A stretch of DNA of 64,000 nucleotides from Pleomorphomonas oryzae DSM 16300 (GCF_000422965.1 NZ_AUHB01000006.1:1-64000), one strand, 5' to 3'; positions 8,869 to 18,386 are shown, counted from the stretch's first letter. Notes: generated by a model from the letters alone, not told the origin. A program made the numbers and translations.

Positions 8869-8940
8869 GATATAAGACTTTAGTCGTAAAAGCTAGTCCC
8901 GCGAGATCATAAACCGCGTTGCGAGTGGCCGAAGCCGTCG

Positions 8941-9648
8941 TCAGCGGGCACGCTGATTGAACAATACCTTCTGCGCTTCCTTGTCGTCGGCAAGGTTGCT
9001 CGGCGGTGTCGGCGCGGTGATGGCCAGCGCCTTGGCCACAGCAGGCCGGCTCGACACGCGGTCGATCCAGGCCATCACGTTGGGGAATTCGGCCGCCTTG
9101 ATATCTTGCCGCTCCCAGCCGCGCGCCCAACCGACGCAGGCAATGTCAACGATCGAATAGTCGCCGCAGATGTAGTCCTTGCCGGCCAGTTGCTTCTCAA
9201 GCACGCCATAGAGGCGATGTGTCTCATCGCGATAGCGCTTAATGGCGTAGGGGAGCTTCTCGGGCGCATAAATCGCGAAATGATGGTTCTGGCCCAACAT
9301 CGGACCGAAGCCGGCCATCTGCCACATCAGCCATTGCTCCACCTCGACGCGGCCGCGTTCGTCCTGCGGATAAAGCTTGCCGAACTTGCGGCCGAGGTAG
9401 AGCAGGATGGCGCCCGACTCGAACACCGAGATCGGTTTGCCGTCCGGCCCCTCGGGATCGATGATGGCGGGCATCTTGTTATTGGGAGAAAACGCCAGAA
9501 AGTCGGGCTGGAACTGGTCGCCCTTGCCAATATTGATGAAATGCAAGTTGTAGGGAACGCCAAGTTCCTCAAGCATGATGGTGATCTTGTGACCGTTGGG
9601 CGTCGGCCAGTAGTAGAGGTCGATTGGTTTGGTCTGGGTCGTAGTCAT
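8941..9648 (-). CDS. yfcG: Glutathione S-transferase, YfcG/Nu class
   Basis: 235 residues. The N-terminal thioredoxin-fold half starts IDLYYWPTPNGHKITIMLEE and includes SPNNKMPAIIDPEG and the glutathione-contacting FESGAILLYLG. The all-helical second half contains the Nu-class hallmark GFGPMLGQNHHF and YSIVDIACVGWARGW. E. coli YfcG acts as a disulfide-bond reductase with glutathione and has little classical transferase activity; the same role is likely here by homology. GAGGAG precedes the ATG. A clear terminator follows, so it is monocistronic. Confidence 0.92.
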   Translation of the reverse strand: MTTTQTKPIDLYYWPTPNGHKITIMLEELGVPYNLHFINIGKGDQFQPDFLAFSPNNKMPAIIDPEGPDGKPISVFESGAILLYLGRKFGKLYPQDERGRVEVEQWLMWQMAGFGPMLGQNHHFAIYAPEKLPYAIKRYRDETHRLYGVLEKQLAGKDYICGDYSIVDIACVGWARGWERQDIKAAEFPNVMAWIDRVSSRPAVAKALAITAPTPPSNLADDKEAQKVLFNQRAR

Positions 9649-9759
9649 CGGCTTCTCCTCACCCTATTTCCGAGATCGGCTTGAGGAGGGCTAGCATATG
9701 GGGCCGACGTCACAACGAAAAGGGGCCGGCGATGAACTCGCCGTGTTCAGCGAGCCGCC

Positions 9760-10056
9760 TCATGCCGATGGAACAGGCTTCTCTCCCTCAACAACCACCC
9801 CAATCTCCGGACCGTTGCGACGGATGATGCGGACATCATAGCGCCGGTGATCCGCCTCATCCTCAAGTTCAAGTTCGAGCGGCAGCGGCCGTTGCTCGGC
9901 AAGAAAGAGCTTTGCCCCGCTCGTCGAACGATCTCGGATGATGCAGTCTGCGAGAAGACGGCCGTCGCGGCTGCGCAGAATACCGGTTCTGAGCCGCGTT
10001 CTGTGGCGATCTTCCCGGCGGCGTTCGTCGGCATCCGGTAGGGTGGGATCAGTCAT
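9760..10056 (-). CDS. PilZ-like domain protein next to the stator genes
   Basis: 98 residues. A charged N-terminus (DADERRREDRHRTRLRTG) supplies an RxxxR-like basic motif, and DRSTSGAKLFL corresponds to the D/NxSxxG box of PilZ, so c-di-GMP binding is plausible though weaker than for 8375-8695. It lies 72 bp downstream of the motB-like gene on the same strand and may be the third gene of a motA-motB-pilZ transcript. A 20-bp near-perfect palindrome lies directly upstream of its start. The ribosome site is weak (AAGG). Confidence 0.65.
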   Translation of the reverse strand: MTDPTLPDADERRREDRHRTRLRTGILRSRDGRLLADCIIRDRSTSGAKLFLAEQRPLPLELELEDEADHRRYDVRIIRRNGPEIGVVVEGEKPVPSA

Positions 10057-10065
10057 AGCTAGGCC

Positions 10066-10085
10066 TTGTCGGACATGTCCGGCAA
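10066..10085. promoter_or_regulatory. 20-bp near-perfect palindrome, possible operator
   Basis: The core CGGACATGTCCG (10070-10081) is perfectly self-complementary, and the flanks TTG/CAA extend the symmetry to 20 bp with one mismatched pair. It lies between the motB-like stop and the PilZ-like start. Confidence 0.4.
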
Positions 10086-10128
10086 AGTCTGCTCTCTTTG
10101 GCTTGTCCGGGCCTTGCCCGCCAGTCCT

Positions 10129-10995
10129 CTAGAACGGGCTGTCGCTCGGCAGCGCCGGTGCTTCCTTCAGCAACACCAGCTCAATGCGGCGATTGCCCGA
10201 CAGGAAGGGATCGTCAGGAAACATCGGGTCCTTGTCGGCGACGCCGATTACCTGAGCGAGGCTACCCGGACCAAGACCGAAGCTGCCGAGGATTTCCGCG
10301 GTGGTCAGCGCCCGCTGGGCTGAAAGCGCCCAGGCGGCACCTCCGGGAACGGCCATATCGCCAGTCGATTCGGTGTGTCCGATGATTTGCAGCCGACCAG
10401 GCATCTGTTGGATGACCGGTGCGATGCGCGACAAGAGCACCTTCATGCGGTCGGTCGGCTCACTCGACTGCGAGCCAAACATCGGACGACCGTCCTGATC
10501 GATGATCGAAATGTGCAGGCCGTCGTTGGCGACGTTGAGAATGATCTGTTTGGACAGCTCTGCGTAGTCAGGCAGATCTTGCAGCGCTTGCCGCAGGGAT
10601 TCGGACGCGGTGAGATACTCGCGCGGCTTGCTTTCGGCGGCTTTCTCAAACCGATTGGTATTTACCTCCGCCCCCTGCTTTTCATATTGGTCGTTGAAGT
10701 CGCTGGCGAATTCCACCGCTTCCGAGAGCGACATCGGCTGGACATTGCGTAGATATTTGCGTTCCGGCAGGCCATTTTGCTCGATCATGCCGGCCGGCCT
10801 CTGCACCGACTGATAGCCGAAAGCGTCGCGCATCGAGCCGGCGGCTTCCTTCAGCTTTGCTTCGTCCTGATTGGAAAAGGACACGATCATCACGAAGAGC
10901 GCCATCAAGAGGCTCATCAGATCGGCAAAGGTGATCACCCATGGCGCACCGCCATGCCCGCCACCGCCACCGCCGCCCTTCTTCCTGGCACTCAT
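10129..10995 (-). CDS. MotB-like stator protein with OmpA peptidoglycan-binding domain
   Basis: 288 residues. A short Lys/Gly-rich cytoplasmic N-terminus (KKGGGGGGGHGG) precedes one membrane helix, APWVITFADLMSLLMALFV, whose Asp is the proton- or sodium-binding residue of MotB/PomB stators. A plug/linker region follows. The C-terminal OmpA-like domain has IGHTESTGD and ALSAQRALTTAEIL, ending with NRRIELVL, which anchor it to peptidoglycan. It partners the MotA-like protein 36 bp upstream. No flagellar genes are in the window, so the pair may be an auxiliary motor stator or power another envelope process. Confidence 0.87.
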   Translation of the reverse strand: MSARKKGGGGGGGHGGAPWVITFADLMSLLMALFVMIVSFSNQDEAKLKEAAGSMRDAFGYQSVQRPAGMIEQNGLPERKYLRNVQPMSLSEAVEFASDFNDQYEKQGAEVNTNRFEKAAESKPREYLTASESLRQALQDLPDYAELSKQIILNVANDGLHISIIDQDGRPMFGSQSSEPTDRMKVLLSRIAPVIQQMPGRLQIIGHTESTGDMAVPGGAAWALSAQRALTTAEILGSFGLGPGSLAQVIGVADKDPMFPDDPFLSGNRRIELVLLKEAPALPSDSPF

Positions 10996-11031
10996 CCCGC
11001 AGCCCTTCCGTTTCTGCCCTCAATCAGGCCG

Positions 11032-11811
11032 TCAGGCCGCTTCCCTGTCGGCCTCGGCTTTGGCGCGATGCTTGAGCGGCAGGTAGGAGAGAAGCTCCTC
11101 GTGCACTTGCTTGGGGCTCTTGTTTTCGCGGATCATCAAGACCGCGTCGATGATCATCGACTGGATTTCGGCCTCGTGATTGGCGCGGTTGGATAGCTTG
11201 TCGGAAATGGGTGCGGCCATGACATTGGCAATGATCGCGCCGTAAAGCGTGGTCAGAAGTGCGATCGACATGGCCGGGCCGATCTGCTTGGGATCGGACA
11301 TGTGGGCAAACAGCGACACCAGGCCGATGATGGTGCCTACCATGCCCATGCCGGGCGCCGCCTCGGCAATCTTGGCCCATGCGGTGTGTCCCATGTGCAG
11401 ACGCTCGTGCTGCAGGTCGCGTTCGCGCTCCAGCACATGCTGGATGGTTTCGCCCGAATAGCCGTCGGCAATCATCTGAATCGCCTTCTGGAGGAAAGGC
11501 TCGTCGATCTCCAGCTTTTCGAGACCAAGCGGCCCCTGCTTGCGCGCCACCTCTGCGATTTCAGTCAATTGGTCGAGCAGATGGAAGGTATCATGCGTCT
11601 TGTACATGACCGCTTCCTTGAAGCCGCCGAACACGGCCACAGGAAACGTCTTCAGCGTATAGCGGCCAAGCAGGGCGACCAGGGCACCGACGATCACGAC
11701 GTTGGTCGCCAGAAGGTTCATGAACATCATGATGTTCGAACCTTCAAGGATGACGGCCAAATAGAGCACAGCGAAGCCGCCGAAAACGCCGAGAAGGGTT
11801 GCAATGTCCAT
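11032..11811 (-). CDS. MotA/PomA-like stator channel protein
   Basis: 259 residues from the ATG at 11811. It has four membrane helices: two at the N-terminus (IATLLGVFGGFAVLYLAVIL and a second near residue 35), a cytoplasmic loop of about 90 residues, and the signature pair AAPGMGMVGTIIGLVSLF and IALLTTLYGAIIANVMAAPI. The conserved Pro in each signature helix is present. The loop carries charged residues (QHVLERERDLQHER) like those contacting the rotor in PomA. The upstream frame to 11877 is Arg-rich and unlike family starts. It forms an operon with the motB-like gene. Confidence 0.87.
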   Translation of the reverse strand: MDIATLLGVFGGFAVLYLAVILEGSNIMMFMNLLATNVVIVGALVALLGRYTLKTFPVAVFGGFKEAVMYKTHDTFHLLDQLTEIAEVARKQGPLGLEKLEIDEPFLQKAIQMIADGYSGETIQHVLERERDLQHERLHMGHTAWAKIAEAAPGMGMVGTIIGLVSLFAHMSDPKQIGPAMSIALLTTLYGAIIANVMAAPISDKLSNRANHEAEIQSMIIDAVLMIRENKSPKQVHEELLSYLPLKHRAKAEADREAA

Positions 11812-11948
11812 CGGTCGCTCAGACCGGGGGGAATGAGACACACAAAGCGGCCTGCGCCGCCGAAACCCCGGCCTCACAACCTTATGGATAATGGGGATAA
11901 GGTAGGCTTAACGAACAGGGTTAATCAAACCTTCCACCACATAGCAAA

Positions 11949-11970
11949 AGGGCGACCCAAGGGTCGCCCT
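11949..11970 (-). terminator. Rho-independent terminator of gatB
   Basis: AGGGCGACCC and GGGTCGCCCT form a perfect 10-bp stem with a 2-nt spacer, followed on the minus strand by TTTTGC. It lies about 50 bp past the gatB stop. Confidence 0.85.
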
Positions 11971-12021
11971 CACGCAAATTGCCTTTGAAGAACGGCAGCT
12001 TGTGCCGCCCTCCTCTGCGGA

Positions 12022-13500
12022 TCATTCGATGCCGAGCTTCTGCTTGACAAGGTCGTTGACCGCCTGCGGGTTGGCCTTGCCGCCGGTCGCCTTCATCACC
12101 TGCCCCACGAACCAGCCGCTGAGAGTCGGCTTCGCTTTGGCCTGCTCGGCCTTCTCGGGATTGGCGGCGATCACTTCATCGACAGCCTTCTCGATGGCGC
12201 CGGTATCGGTGACCTGCTTGAGGCCGCGTTCCTCGACCAGCTTCTTCGGATCACCACCCTCAGTGTAGACAATCTCGAACAGATCCTTGGCGATCTTGCC
12301 GGAGATCGTACCATCGCCGATCAAGTCGACAATGGCGCCGAGCTGGGCGGGAGAAACCGGCGACGCCTCGATGCCCTTGCCATCCTTGTTAAGGCGGCCA
12401 AACAGCTCGTTGATCATGAAGTTGGCGACAGCCTTGCCGTCGCGGCTCTTGGCGACCTGCTCGTAATAATCGGCCGAAGCACGCTCCAGCGTCAGCACCA
12501 TCGCATCATAGGCGGTGATGCCATAGGCAGTCACGAAGCGGGCCTTCTTCTCATCCGGCAGCTCGGGAAGATGGGCCTTGAGGCTCTCGACCCAAGCCGG
12601 ATCGAGCTCGAGCGGCAGAAGGTCGGGATCGGGGAAATAGCGATAGTCGTGCGCCTCTTCCTTGGAGCGCATCGAACGCGTCTCGCCCTTGCCCGGATCA
12701 TAGAGACGGGTCTCCTGGTCGATCTCGCCCCCATCCTCGATGATGCCGATCTGCCGGCGCGCCTCGTATTCCACCGCCTGGGCGGCGAAGCGCATCGAGT
12801 TGACGTTCTTGATCTCACAACGCGTACCGAGCGGTTCACCCGGCTTGCGCACCGACACGTTAATATCGGCGCGCATGGAGCCTTCCTCCATGTTGCCGTC
12901 GCAGGTACCGAGATAGCGCAGGATGGTGCGGAGCTTGGCGAGATAGGCCTTAACCTCTTCAGACGACCGGAGGTCAGGCTTGGAGACGATCTCCATCAGC
13001 GCCACGCCGGAGCGGTTGAGGTCGACGAAGGACATGGTCGGATGCTGGTCGTGGATCGACTTGCCGGCATCCTGTTCGAGGTGCAGCCGTTCGATACCGA
13101 TCTCGACGACGCCTTCCGGCATATCGAGCAGCACTTTACCCTCACCAACGATCGGCTGCTTGTACTGGCTGATCTGATAGCCCTGCGGCAGATCCGGATA
13201 GAAGTAGTTCTTGCGATCGAACACCGAGTAGAGGTTGATCGCCGCCTTGAGGCCGAGGCCCGTGCGGATGGCCTGCGCCACGCATTCTTCGTTGATCACC
13301 GGCAGCATGCCCGGCATCGCCGCGTCGACCAGCGAAACATGCATGTTCGGTTCGGCGCCGAAGACGGCCGAGGCACCGGAAAACAGCTTGGCATTGGAGG
13401 TGACCTGCGCATGCACCTCGAGGCCAATGATGACTTCCCAGTCGCCGGTGGCGCCCTTGATGAGCTTCTTGGGGTCGGGGGTGCGGACTGCCATGTTCAT
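12022..13500 (-). CDS. gatB: Asp-tRNA(Asn)/Glu-tRNA(Gln) amidotransferase subunit B
   Basis: 492 residues from ATG 13500 (a second ATG two codons later is equally plausible). GatB recognises mischarged tRNA and activates the carboxylate for amidation. The catalytic cradle is clear: [12 protein letters not shown] at the start, [45 protein letters not shown] and [10 protein letters not shown]. The helical domain and C-terminal YqeY-like tail ([20 protein letters not shown], ending VKQKLGIE) are complete. It is transcribed apart from gatC-gatA, with a phytase-like gene between. A strong terminator follows. Confidence 0.96.
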   Translation of the reverse strand: MNMAVRTPDPKKLIKGATGDWEVIIGLEVHAQVTSNAKLFSGASAVFGAEPNMHVSLVDAAMPGMLPVINEECVAQAIRTGLGLKAAINLYSVFDRKNYFYPDLPQGYQISQYKQPIVGEGKVLLDMPEGVVEIGIERLHLEQDAGKSIHDQHPTMSFVDLNRSGVALMEIVSKPDLRSSEEVKAYLAKLRTILRYLGTCDGNMEEGSMRADINVSVRKPGEPLGTRCEIKNVNSMRFAAQAVEYEARRQIGIIEDGGEIDQETRLYDPGKGETRSMRSKEEAHDYRYFPDPDLLPLELDPAWVESLKAHLPELPDEKKARFVTAYGITAYDAMVLTLERASADYYEQVAKSRDGKAVANFMINELFGRLNKDGKGIEASPVSPAQLGAIVDLIGDGTISGKIAKDLFEIVYTEGGDPKKLVEERGLKQVTDTGAIEKAVDEVIAANPEKAEQAKAKPTLSGWFVGQVMKATGGKANPQAVNDLVKQKLGIE

Positions 13501-13626
13501 GGAGGGTCTCTCGGATCGGTCAGACGACATCTGTCTGGCGGGATAGCCCGTTTTGCTTCGGAGGTAAACCGGGAAGGCGCGTCATTCCAACACGCCACCG
13601 GTCAGAGATCGACCCGAAAACGGCAA

Positions 13627-13652
13627 AGGGCGCCGCAATCACGCAGCGCCCT
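13627..13652 (-). terminator. Terminator of the phytase-like gene
   Basis: AGGGCGC and GCGCCCT form a 7-bp stem; on the minus strand it is followed by TTTGCCGTTTT. It sits about 25 bp past the stop at 13678. Confidence 0.6.
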
Positions 13653-13677
13653 CCGTCAGTTCCGATAGAGAAGCCAA

Positions 13678-15075
13678 TCAATCGAGCGACAGACGATACA
13701 CCAGCACCATGGTATCGACGTCGGCGTCGGCCTTGTAGTCCGCCCCGACCTGATGGCCCTTGGTGGTCAGGAAGTCGTTGTCGTTGGCGATCAGCACCAG
13801 CACGTCCTTAGGGTGTTCCGGATCGAGGGCCGGCACGACGCCCATCGATTCCCACTTTTCCGAGAGGTCGGTGGCGTCATGCGGCGCACCGTTGTGAAGA
13901 CCTGCCTTGCCGAGCTCGGCGTTGTCGTTCATGTCGATGACGGTGGCGAGCTTTGCCGGCGTGACGGAGGCATCAAGCTGCCCCTTCGGCGCCACCGGCT
14001 TCAGCCCGTCGAAATCGGTGCCGGCAATGTTGGTCGCGCTGGTAAAGTCGAGGAGATCGACGCGACGGTAAAGCGAGGTGTCACCCTTGACGCCCCAACC
14101 GTTGTTGCTGTCGCGCGAGAGCAGCAGCAACCTTCCATCCGGCAGAACTGCGAGCTCGGACTGGGCGGCTACCAGCGTCTTGCCTTCCTTATCCTTGAAG
14201 GTCGGCAGCGGCACCACATATTCGGCCTTGAGCTTCAGCGCATCCGGATCGGTCGCGTCATAGACCAGGGCGCGGGTATTGAAGCGGGTGCTCTTCTTAT
14301 CGCCGCCGTCCTGACGCAAAGCGCTCTGCAGCACCACCGTCAGTTCGTGCGTGGACGGGTTGAGAGCCATGCCTTCAAAACCCTGATTGTTCTGACGGCC
14401 GGTCTCAGGATCCTCCGGATCGGGCTTCGGCGCGCCTAGGCCTGGATTGTTGGAGGAGAAGTTGAGCACGCCCTTCCTCATCGGCAGGAAGGCCTGCGGC
14501 GGCAGCGTCGCCGAAACGAGCTTGCCTTCAGCGGTGAAGTGATAGATCGCCGGGCCATATTCATCGGAGATCATCAGCGAACCATCCGACAAGCGCACGA
14601 TCGCCTCGGGGTCCAGGCTGACGGCGCCCGTCGAGGCGCCCGGCAGTTCGGGGCCGTTATCCTTGTTGATGGCAACCGAGTCGAGGCCGGTCATCGGCTT
14701 GCCGGCCTTGTCGGTGAGCAGGAAGGTCTTCCGAAGCTTCAGTTCGGCGGTGGCAGCCTTGCCGGCTTCCGGCGCAGCGAAGGCAATCGACAGCGCGTTG
14801 ACACGCGTGTGGTAGTCCGTCGTGCCCTCCACGTTGTAGCCACGATCGGGCAGCAGCAGGAATGAGCCCTCGTATCCCTTGTCGGTCTTCTTCCAATCGA
14901 GGACCGACATGCCCGAACCCGAACCGAAGGTTTCACCGAAGCTGTCCTGAAGATCGGCAGGCAGGCGACCGACGGCGACGAGCCCCTTATTGACGGGCAG
15001 ATCGGCTGCAACGCAGGCCATGGCGCTGGTGAGAAGCGCGGCGGCAAGAATAGAAAGAGACGAGAGACTCTTCAT
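13678..15075 (-). CDS. Exported esterase-like/phytase-like beta-propeller protein
   Basis: 465 residues with a signal peptide (MKSLSSLSILAAALLTSAMACVAA), hence periplasmic or secreted. The mature protein matches the PF13449 family (esterase-like activity of phytase): LLPDRGYNVEGT near the start, DPEAIVRLSDGSLMISDEYG with the putative acidic metal-binding set, NNQGFEGMALNP, and a C-terminal VLVLIANDNDF. Members are poorly characterised, and some have phosphatase or esterase activity. The gene lies between gatA and gatB but has its own terminator and a 97-bp gap from gatA, so the position looks incidental. Confidence 0.85.
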   Translation of the reverse strand: MKSLSSLSILAAALLTSAMACVAADLPVNKGLVAVGRLPADLQDSFGETFGSGSGMSVLDWKKTDKGYEGSFLLLPDRGYNVEGTTDYHTRVNALSIAFAAPEAGKAATAELKLRKTFLLTDKAGKPMTGLDSVAINKDNGPELPGASTGAVSLDPEAIVRLSDGSLMISDEYGPAIYHFTAEGKLVSATLPPQAFLPMRKGVLNFSSNNPGLGAPKPDPEDPETGRQNNQGFEGMALNPSTHELTVVLQSALRQDGGDKKSTRFNTRALVYDATDPDALKLKAEYVVPLPTFKDKEGKTLVAAQSELAVLPDGRLLLLSRDSNNGWGVKGDTSLYRRVDLLDFTSATNIAGTDFDGLKPVAPKGQLDASVTPAKLATVIDMNDNAELGKAGLHNGAPHDATDLSEKWESMGVVPALDPEHPKDVLVLIANDNDFLTTKGHQVGADYKADADVDTMVLVYRLSLD

Positions 15076-15172
15076 GACAACCTCTTGGGCATAACCATCA
15101 AGGTTGATCGATAAGTCGGTTATTTGACGCTGATGTGAAGGAGGCGCCGGTCATCTGCCGGCGCCCACAGGT

Positions 15173-16648
15173 TTACCACCATTTCGCCGGGCTGAACGTG
15201 CCGACGGCCTTCTCAACCGCCGAACCCAAAGTGAACAGCGTCTCCTCGTCAAACGGACGGCCGATCAGTTGCAGACCGAGCGGCAAACCTTCGGCGGAGA
15301 GGCCGGCTGGAACGGCAAGGCCCGGCAGACCGGCCATGTTGACCGTCACCGTGAACACGTCGTTGAGATACATCTCGACCGGGTCGGCATCCGCCTTCTC
15401 GCCGATACCGAAGGCGGCCGACGGCGTCGCCGGCGTCAGAATGGCATCGACGCCCTGGGCATACACCGTCTCGAAGTCACGCTTGATCAGCGTGCGGACC
15501 TTCTGGGCGCGCAGGTAGTAGGCGTCGTAATAGCCGGCCGACAGCACGTAGGTGCCGATCAGAATGCGGCGCTTCACCTCCGCACCGAAACCGGCCGCCC
15601 GGGTGTTCTCGTACATGTCGAGGATATCGGAGCCCGGCACGCGCAGGCCATAGCGCACGCCGTCGTAACGGGCGAGGTTCGACGACGCCTCGGCCGGCGC
15701 AACGATGTAATAGGCCGGCAGGGCGTATTTGGTGTGCGGCAGCGAGATATCGACGATCTCGGCACCGGCGTCACGCAGGATATCGATACCCTTCTGCCAG
15801 AGCGCATCGATCTCGGCAGGCATGCCGTCAAGCCGATATTCCTTGGGAATACCGATCCTGAGGCCCTTCACCGACTTGCCGACAGCCGCCTCATAATCGG
15901 GAACCGGAATATCGACCGAGGTGGTGTCCTTGAGATCGACCGAGGCCATCGACTTCAGGAGGATCGCCGCGTCGCGCACGTCGCGAGCGATCGGGCCGGC
16001 CTGATCGAGCGACGAGGCGAAGGCGACGAGCCCCCAGCGCGAGCAACGGCCATAGGTCGGCTTGATGCCGGCGGTACCGGTGAAAGCGGCCGGCTGGCGG
16101 ATCGAGCCGCCGGTGTCGGTCGCGGTCGCACCAAGACACAGGCGGGCGGCAACCGCCGCCGCCGAGCCGCCCGATGAGCCACCCGGGACCAGATTGACAT
16201 CGGAACCGTTACGCCGCCACGGATTAACCACCGAGCCGTAATGGCTGGTCTCGTTGGACGAGCCCATGGCGAACTCATCCATGTTGAGCTTGCCGAGCAT
16301 GACGGCGCCATCGGCCCAGAGATTGGCCGACACAGTGCTTTCGTAAGGCGGCTCGAAGCCATCGAGGATATGACTGCAAGCCTGGGTATGAACGCCCTTG
16401 GTCGCGTAGAGATCCTTGATGCCGAGCGGCAAACCCTCGAGCGCACCGGCTTTGCCGGCGGCGATACGCGCGTCGGACGCTCTGGCCATTTCCCGAGCCT
16501 TCTCAGGCGTCTCGGTAACATAGGCGTTGAGCACGCGCGCCTTTTCCATGGCGTCGATATAAGCGTCGGTCAGCTCGACAGCGGTGAATGTCTTGGCCTT
16601 CAGCGCGTCGCGCGCCTCGGCAAGGGTGAGTGCGGTGAGATCGGTCAC
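15173..16648 (-). CDS. gatA: Asp-tRNA(Asn)/Glu-tRNA(Gln) amidotransferase subunit A
   Basis: 491 residues. This glutaminase-type amidase subunit releases ammonia for the transamidation done with GatB and GatC. The Ser-cisSer-Lys triad is intact: Lys78 in LPLGIKDLY, Ser158 in VPGGSSGGS and nucleophile Ser182 in [10 protein letters not shown], with the spacing typical of GatA. The C-terminal half carries [13 protein letters not shown] and [12 protein letters not shown]. It follows gatC by 45 bp on the same strand, forming a gatCA pair. Confidence 0.96.
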   Translation of the reverse strand: MTDLTALTLAEARDALKAKTFTAVELTDAYIDAMEKARVLNAYVTETPEKAREMARASDARIAAGKAGALEGLPLGIKDLYATKGVHTQACSHILDGFEPPYESTVSANLWADGAVMLGKLNMDEFAMGSSNETSHYGSVVNPWRRNGSDVNLVPGGSSGGSAAAVAARLCLGATATDTGGSIRQPAAFTGTAGIKPTYGRCSRWGLVAFASSLDQAGPIARDVRDAAILLKSMASVDLKDTTSVDIPVPDYEAAVGKSVKGLRIGIPKEYRLDGMPAEIDALWQKGIDILRDAGAEIVDISLPHTKYALPAYYIVAPAEASSNLARYDGVRYGLRVPGSDILDMYENTRAAGFGAEVKRRILIGTYVLSAGYYDAYYLRAQKVRTLIKRDFETVYAQGVDAILTPATPSAAFGIGEKADADPVEMYLNDVFTVTVNMAGLPGLAVPAGLSAEGLPLGLQLIGRPFDEETLFTLGSAVEKAVGTFSPAKWW

Positions 16649-16693
16649 GGCGGAAATCCCGAAAAGTCGTGAGAAGCTGGTATTGGGCGGGAG

Positions 16694-16981
16694 TTACTCG
16701 ACCACCTTGGGCACCAGGAAGAAATGATCCTCGGAGACGGGCGCGTTGGCGGTGACGGCCTCAGCATCCTCGCCGTCGGTGACGACATCCTGCCGGCGGC
16801 GCATCTTCAACGACACCACCGACGTCATGGGCTCGACGCCGGCGACATCGACCTCGTTCAGTTGCTCGACGAATCCGAGGATGGAATTGAGCTCATTGGT
16901 CATGCGCGCCGCCTCGTCATCGGTGACCTTGATCCTGGCGAGACGCGCAACGCGGCGCACGGTAGCCGTATCCACGGACAT
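16694..16981 (-). CDS. gatC: Asp-tRNA(Asn)/Glu-tRNA(Gln) amidotransferase subunit C
   Basis: 95 residues. GatC is the small subunit that wraps GatA and GatB together. The sequence shows [41 protein letters not shown], a RxDVV segment and the C-terminal FFLVPKVVE, all family-typical. The ATG at 16981 has a GAGGGA ribosome site; the ATG-less upstream extension to 17023 is not family-like. First gene of the gatCA unit. Confidence 0.95.
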   Translation of the reverse strand: MSVDTATVRRVARLARIKVTDDEAARMTNELNSILGFVEQLNEVDVAGVEPMTSVVSLKMRRRQDVVTDGEDAEAVTANAPVSEDHFFLVPKVVE

Positions 16982-17421
16982 GTAGATTCCCTCGAACAGA
17001 CTGGAATGTCCCGCGTATAGCACCGGTCGCGGCGCGGAGCCACCCGCTTCCTCATATAGCCGATGTTAGGTTCGGCGATTTGGCAACGGCCCTTCAGTGA
17101 GTCGCGACAAATGGCCTCCACAACCTCCCGGAGAGACAATCGAACCAAGTCAAGACGGCCGGCACCATCCAGCACCTAGCAACCGAGTGCGATGACGATC
17201 GCACGTCCCTCCCCGCTTAACATATTGATCTATACGAATATTTTAATCTGCCGAGATGGTGGCTGCTTTTTTGTTCGAAATGCTCTTTGCAAAGTTCTGC
17301 ATTCTGAAGCGCGATTGGCGGGAATCCGTTGTTTTTTCATTGATGAATTCAACAGAAACGGTTTATGAGTTGCCCGCTTTTCAGGGCGGCCTTGTCCCTT
17401 TTCAGGTATACCAAGCGTATC
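16982..17421. other. Divergent intergenic region between gatC and the GGDEF gene
   Basis: About 440 bp with no supported gene. It holds a perfect inverted repeat (GTGCGAT/ATCGCAC, 4-nt loop) at 17187-17204 and an AT-rich part from about 17215 to 17370 that probably carries the promoter of the plus-strand cyclase gene. A short frame starting at 17256 overlaps that gene out of frame and is unlikely to be real. Confidence 0.45.
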
Positions 17422-18309
17422 ATGCACATCGTGCTCGTCGACGGCAGTCGAACCGGACTGATGATCCTGCAGAGGATGCTTGAACCTCGTGGTGACGACG
17501 TCGCTTATTTTACGGACGGGCGCGAGGCGCTTCACTACATTCAGACGACGCCGCAAGCAGAAGTACTGATTACCAGCTTCGAGATTGGTGGGGTGTCGGG
17601 AACCGAATTGTGCTGGGAGGCTCGCCTCCTCGCCGATGCCGGTCGGCCGCTCTATGTCATCGGCATGTCCGCTTCCAACGATGCGCAGCATTCGATTGGC
17701 GTGCTCGATGCAGGCGCCGACGATTTCATGTCCAAGCCACCGCGTCAGGATGAGCTCAACGCCCGCCTGCGGGTGGCTGAGCGAACGCTGATCATGCAGC
17801 GTCGGCTCATTGAAATGGCGACCGTCGATCCACTGTCCGGACTGTTTAACCGCGGTGCCTTCCGCCAAAGGTTCGACGCGGAAATCGCCGCAGCCGAGCT
17901 CGCCGGTACCTTCTCGCTCATTTTGTTCGACATCGACCACTTCAAGCATATCAACGACATTTACGGTCATGATGTCGGCGACGAGGTGATCCGCTCGGTT
18001 GGAACGTTGCGTGTGCCGCCGGATGTGCATTTCTCCCGCATTGGAGGCGAGGAGTTCGCCGTCATCCTGCCCAGCATTCCCATCGACGGTGGTGTCTCGG
18101 TCGCCGAGTACCTGCGCGAGCAGATCAACGCGCTAGCTATCGAGCGTGGCGAGGACACTATCCGCCTGACCGCCAGCTTCGGTGTCGCCGAATTTCGACC
18201 GGGAGACACGGTCAACGACCTTTATCGGCGGGCCGACTCCGCGCTCTACCAAGCCAAGAACACTGGCCGTGATCGAGTGTCGGCCACTTCACCGGAAATC
18301 GTCTCCTGA
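17422..18309 (+). CDS. Diguanylate cyclase with degenerate receiver domain
   Basis: 295 residues. Residues 1-115 have a receiver (CheY-like) fold, and 125-290 form a GGDEF domain with FDIDHFKHIND (169-179) and an intact GGEEF at 208-212, so c-di-GMP synthesis from GTP is expected. The receiver looks unable to take phosphate: the acceptor Asp position is Ser52 (LITSFEIGG), and the acidic pair has only Asp7, although Lys105 is kept. The usual RxxD product-inhibition site just before GGEEF is not in register. The ATG at 17422 is chosen because the receiver strand starts directly there (MHIVLVDG); the ribosome site is weak. A terminator follows. Two PilZ proteins in the same window could respond to its product. 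Confidence 0.88.
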   Translation: MHIVLVDGSRTGLMILQRMLEPRGDDVAYFTDGREALHYIQTTPQAEVLITSFEIGGVSGTELCWEARLLADAGRPLYVIGMSASNDAQHSIGVLDAGADDFMSKPPRQDELNARLRVAERTLIMQRRLIEMATVDPLSGLFNRGAFRQRFDAEIAAAELAGTFSLILFDIDHFKHINDIYGHDVGDEVIRSVGTLRVPPDVHFSRIGGEEFAVILPSIPIDGGVSVAEYLREQINALAIERGEDTIRLTASFGVAEFRPGDTVNDLYRRADSALYQAKNTGRDRVSATSPEIVS

Positions 18310-18332
18310 ATTTCGCGGCCTAGCTTGGGCCT

Positions 18333-18362
18333 GGGCACCCAACATGATAGTGGGTGCCCTTT
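18333..18362 (+). terminator. Terminator after the diguanylate cyclase gene
   Basis: GGGCACCCA (18333-18341) pairs with TGGGTGCCC (18351-18359) and is followed by TTT. It separates the cyclase from ruvX only 24 nt downstream. Confidence 0.7.
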
Positions 18363-18386
18363 CCCGTGCGCAAAAAGGCAGAACCG

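Noticed and set aside
17256-17483. 75-codon frame before the diguanylate cyclase gene
   Set aside because: Overlaps the cyclase start in another frame and lacks a ribosome site.
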